Shown here one piece after another: positions 62,346-64,000 of a DNA stretch of 64,000 bases (position 1 is the stretch's first letter; each line of letters starts with the position of its first letter). The stretch comes from Paraburkholderia ribeironis. GTDB taxonomy: Bacteria > Pseudomonadota > Gammaproteobacteria > Burkholderiales > Burkholderiaceae. Made by a program: the position numbers and the translations under genes. Under the pieces are notes generated by a model. It was not told the DNA's origin, did no database searches, and saw nothing but the letters and a program-made list of their open reading frames with translations. The stretch spans positions 208,393-272,392 of the forward strand of contig NZ_CYGX02000012.1 in assembly GCF_900019265.1 (NCBI RefSeq), in the 5' to 3' direction.

Positions 62346-63450
62346 ATGGAAGCGGAACGTCTCAACGCGATCGAAGCCTCTCTGGCGGACCTGCGCGCAC
62401 GCGCGGCCGACCTACGGGGGTATCTTTGACTACGACGACAAAGCACTGCGTCTAATCGAAGTCAACCGGGAACTCGAAGACCCGGACGTCTGGAACGACT
62501 CGAAGCACGCCCAGGCCCTCGGCCGGGAGAAGAAGCTGCTCGACGACACGGTCGGCAAGCTCACGTCGCTCGACAATGATCTGCGCGACGCGCAGGACCT
62601 CTTCGAGATGGCGCGTGAAGAAGGCGACGACGACACGCTGGTCGCCTGCGAAACCGATGCGCAAGGACTCGAGTCGCGCGTCGCCGACATGGAATTCCGC
62701 CGGATGTTCGCGAATCCGGCCGATCCGAACAATGCGTTCCTGGATATCCAGGCCGGCGCCGGCGGCACCGAGGCGTGCGACTGGGCGTCGATGCTGCTGC
62801 GCCAGTATCTGCGCTACTGCGAGCGCAAGGGCTTCAAGACCGAAGTGCTGGAGCAGACCGAAGGCGACGTCGCGGGCATCAAGAACGCCACCATCAAGAT
62901 CGAGGGCGAATACGCGTACGGCTTCCTGCGCACCGAAACCGGCGTGCACCGCCTCGTGCGCAAGTCGCCGTTCGATTCGTCGGGCGGGCGTCATACGTCG
63001 TTCTCGTCGGTGTTCGTGTACCCGGAGATCGACGACTCGATCGAAGTGGACATCAACCCGGCCGATTTGCGCATCGACACGTACCGCGCGTCCGGCGCGG
63101 GCGGTCAGCACATCAACAAGACCGACTCCGCGGTGCGGATCACGCACATGCCGTCGGGCATCGTCGTGCAGTGCCAGAACGACCGTTCCCAGCACCGCAA
63201 CCGCGCCGAAGCGATGGCGATGCTGAAATCGCGCCTGTACGAAGCGGAAATCCGCAAGCGTCAGGCCGAGCAGGACAAGCTCGAAGCCGGCAAGACCGAT
63301 GTGGGCTGGGGTCATCAGATCCGCTCGTACGTGCTGGACAACAGCCGTATCAAGGATCTGCGCACCAACGTCGAAATCAGCAATACGAAGAGCGTGCTCG
63401 ACGGCGACCTCGATCCGTTCATCAGCGCCAGCCTGAAACAGGGTGTCTAG
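62346..63450 (+). CDS. prfB: Peptide chain release factor 2, with programmed +1 frameshift
   Basis: RF2 recognises UGA/UAA. The first 27 codons (62346-62426) end at CTT, followed by an in-frame TGA (62427-62429); slipping on CTTTGA moves ribosomes +1 to read GAC from 62428, giving about 367 aa in all. The site reads CGGGGGTATCTTTGAC, matching the E. coli signal AGGGGGTATCTTTGAC except for the first base of the internal Shine-Dalgarno-like element. Downstream: SPF tripeptide (KSPFDSSG) for stop codon recognition and GGQ (GAGGQHINK) for hydrolysis. Autoregulated by RF2 level. Annotate as join(62346..62426,62428..63450). lysS follows, the common prfB-lysS pair. Confidence 0.97.
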
Positions 63451-63458
63451 GCGCAACG

Positions 63459-63481
63459 GGCGCGGCCAGTCAGGCCGCGCC
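63459..63481 (+). terminator. Hairpin between prfB and lysS
   Basis: Perfect 9-bp arms GGCGCGGCC/GGCCGCGCC with a 5-nt loop directly after the prfB stop, but no U-run follows. It may be a weak terminator or stabilise the prfB 3' end; 11-bp repeats (TTGCCGCTTCT, TCGCTGTTTCT) follow at 63499-63542. Confidence 0.4.
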
Positions 63482-63498
63482 GGTTCGTTCCTGTTTCT

Positions 63499-63542
63499 TT
63501 GCCGCTTCTTTGCCGCTTCTTCGCTGTTTCTTCGCTGTTTCC
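63499..63542 (+). repeat. 11-bp direct duplications between prfB and lysS
   Basis: TTGCCGCTTCT occurs twice in tandem, then TCGCTGTTTC(T/C) twice in tandem, giving a T/C-rich tract. Confidence 0.75.
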
Positions 63543-63623
63543 TTATACCGCCTGAGGTTTTTACACTGACTGGCCTCCCGCATCCGGAGCACTCCGCTGC
63601 GGGCCACCGAATACCAAATCATC

Positions 63624-64000
63624 ATGACCGAATCGACCCAGCCCAATGCGGCCCTGCCGAATGTCGTGCCCGAGGTGGACGACAACAAGATCATCGCCGA
63701 GCGCCGTGAAAAGCTGCGCGAGCTGCGTGAGCAAGGCGTCGCCTATCCGAACGATTTCCGTCCCACGCACCACGCCGAAGATCTGCAGGCGCAGTATGAG
63801 CACGCCGACAAGGAAGCACTCGAAGCGAATCCGCTCGAAGTCGCCCTCGCCGGCCGCATGATGCTCAAGCGCGTGATGGGCAAGGCAAGCTTTGCGACCG
63901 TGCGCGACGGTTCCGGTCAGATCCAGTTCTTCATCACGCCGGCCGACGTCGGCCAGTCAACCTACGACGCGTTCAAGAAGTGGGACATGGGCGACATCGT
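63624..64000 (+). CDS. lysS: Lysyl-tRNA synthetase (partial, 5' end)
   Basis: Open to the window edge, with at least 125 codons ([13 protein letters not shown]...). Class II LysRS N-terminal features: [16 protein letters not shown], then the start of the OB-fold anticodon domain ([31 protein letters not shown]). Catalytic motifs lie beyond the window. ATG 63624 is the first ATG fitting the family; follows prfB by 173 bp, as in E. coli. Confidence 0.93.
   Translation, partial: MTESTQPNAALPNVVPEVDDNKIIAERREKLRELREQGVAYPNDFRPTHHAEDLQAQYEHADKEALEANPLEVALAGRMMLKRVMGKASFATVRDGSGQIQFFITPADVGQSTYDAFKKWDMGDI

Overview
The window looks like core chromosome of a beta-proteobacterium in the Burkholderia/Paraburkholderia group. 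The support is high G+C with strong third-position bias, the gene blocks pyrG-kdsA-eno-ftsB, lolC-lolD-tatD-comEC and ndk-rlmN-rodZ-ispG-hisS-yfgM-bamB-der-hfq-hflX-hflK-hflC-hisZ-purA, and Burkholderia-type details such as HisZ (the HisRS-like subunit used with short HisG) and a TrpRS with a four-cysteine motif. Genus assignment is an inference; no rRNA or tRNA gene lies in the window. I see no prophage, insertion sequence, CRISPR array or integrative element.

Layout. 1-8.1 kb (mostly +): lysophospholipid transporter lplT, mutS, a degenerate metallophosphoesterase-like exported protein, slyD (-), a JmjC-type ribosomal oxygenase and a tiny repeat lipoprotein. 8.2-16.7 kb: a DinG/YoaA helicase, a YdcH-like protein and a Gln-rich coiled-coil exported protein (all -), tex (+) and kup (-). 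16.9-34.1 kb: one long minus-strand block running ndk to purA plus a phosphoribosyltransferase, covering translation and tRNA charging (hisS, rlmN, der), RNA chaperoning (hfq), membrane protein quality control (hflKC), outer-membrane assembly (bamB), shape (rodZ) and isoprenoid synthesis (ispG). 34.4-44.5 kb: a BI-1 family protein (+), then a minus-strand series MBL hydrolase, bamC, dapA, methyltransferase, trpS, site-2 protease, Sua5/YciO, PHP phosphatase, hydrolase and a ferritin-like protein. 44.9-47.1 kb (+): gamma-carbonic anhydrase, Hsp33 and a lipoprotein. 47.2-58.7 kb (-): ftsB, eno, kdsA, pyrG, a hydrolase, comEC, tatD, lolD, lolC. 59-64 kb (+): an RpfE-like protein, recJ, prfB (with the programmed +1 frameshift) and the start of lysS, which runs off the window.

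No new multigene system is evident. The most unusual signal is non-genic: a series of short, imperfect direct tandem repeats with unit lengths 9, 11, 12, 13, 14 and 18 bp, concentrated at gene ends and starts. In three cases (the hydrolase at 42677, the RpfE-like gene at 60219 and recJ at 61954) the repeat unit contains or abuts the stop codon, giving ladders of repeated stops. At recJ a further ~145-bp tandem duplication has copied the last 19 codons plus stop, and most differences between the copies are synonymous. In comEC two separate 9-bp arrays have grown inside the reading frame and encode a CxxC cysteine ladder and a VEA/GQA/SQA repeat. Other points are a Cys-x21-Cys-x6-Cys-x2-Cys motif in TrpRS, a Cys-type (probably metal-dependent) KdsA, and a structured leader before the repeat lipoprotein.
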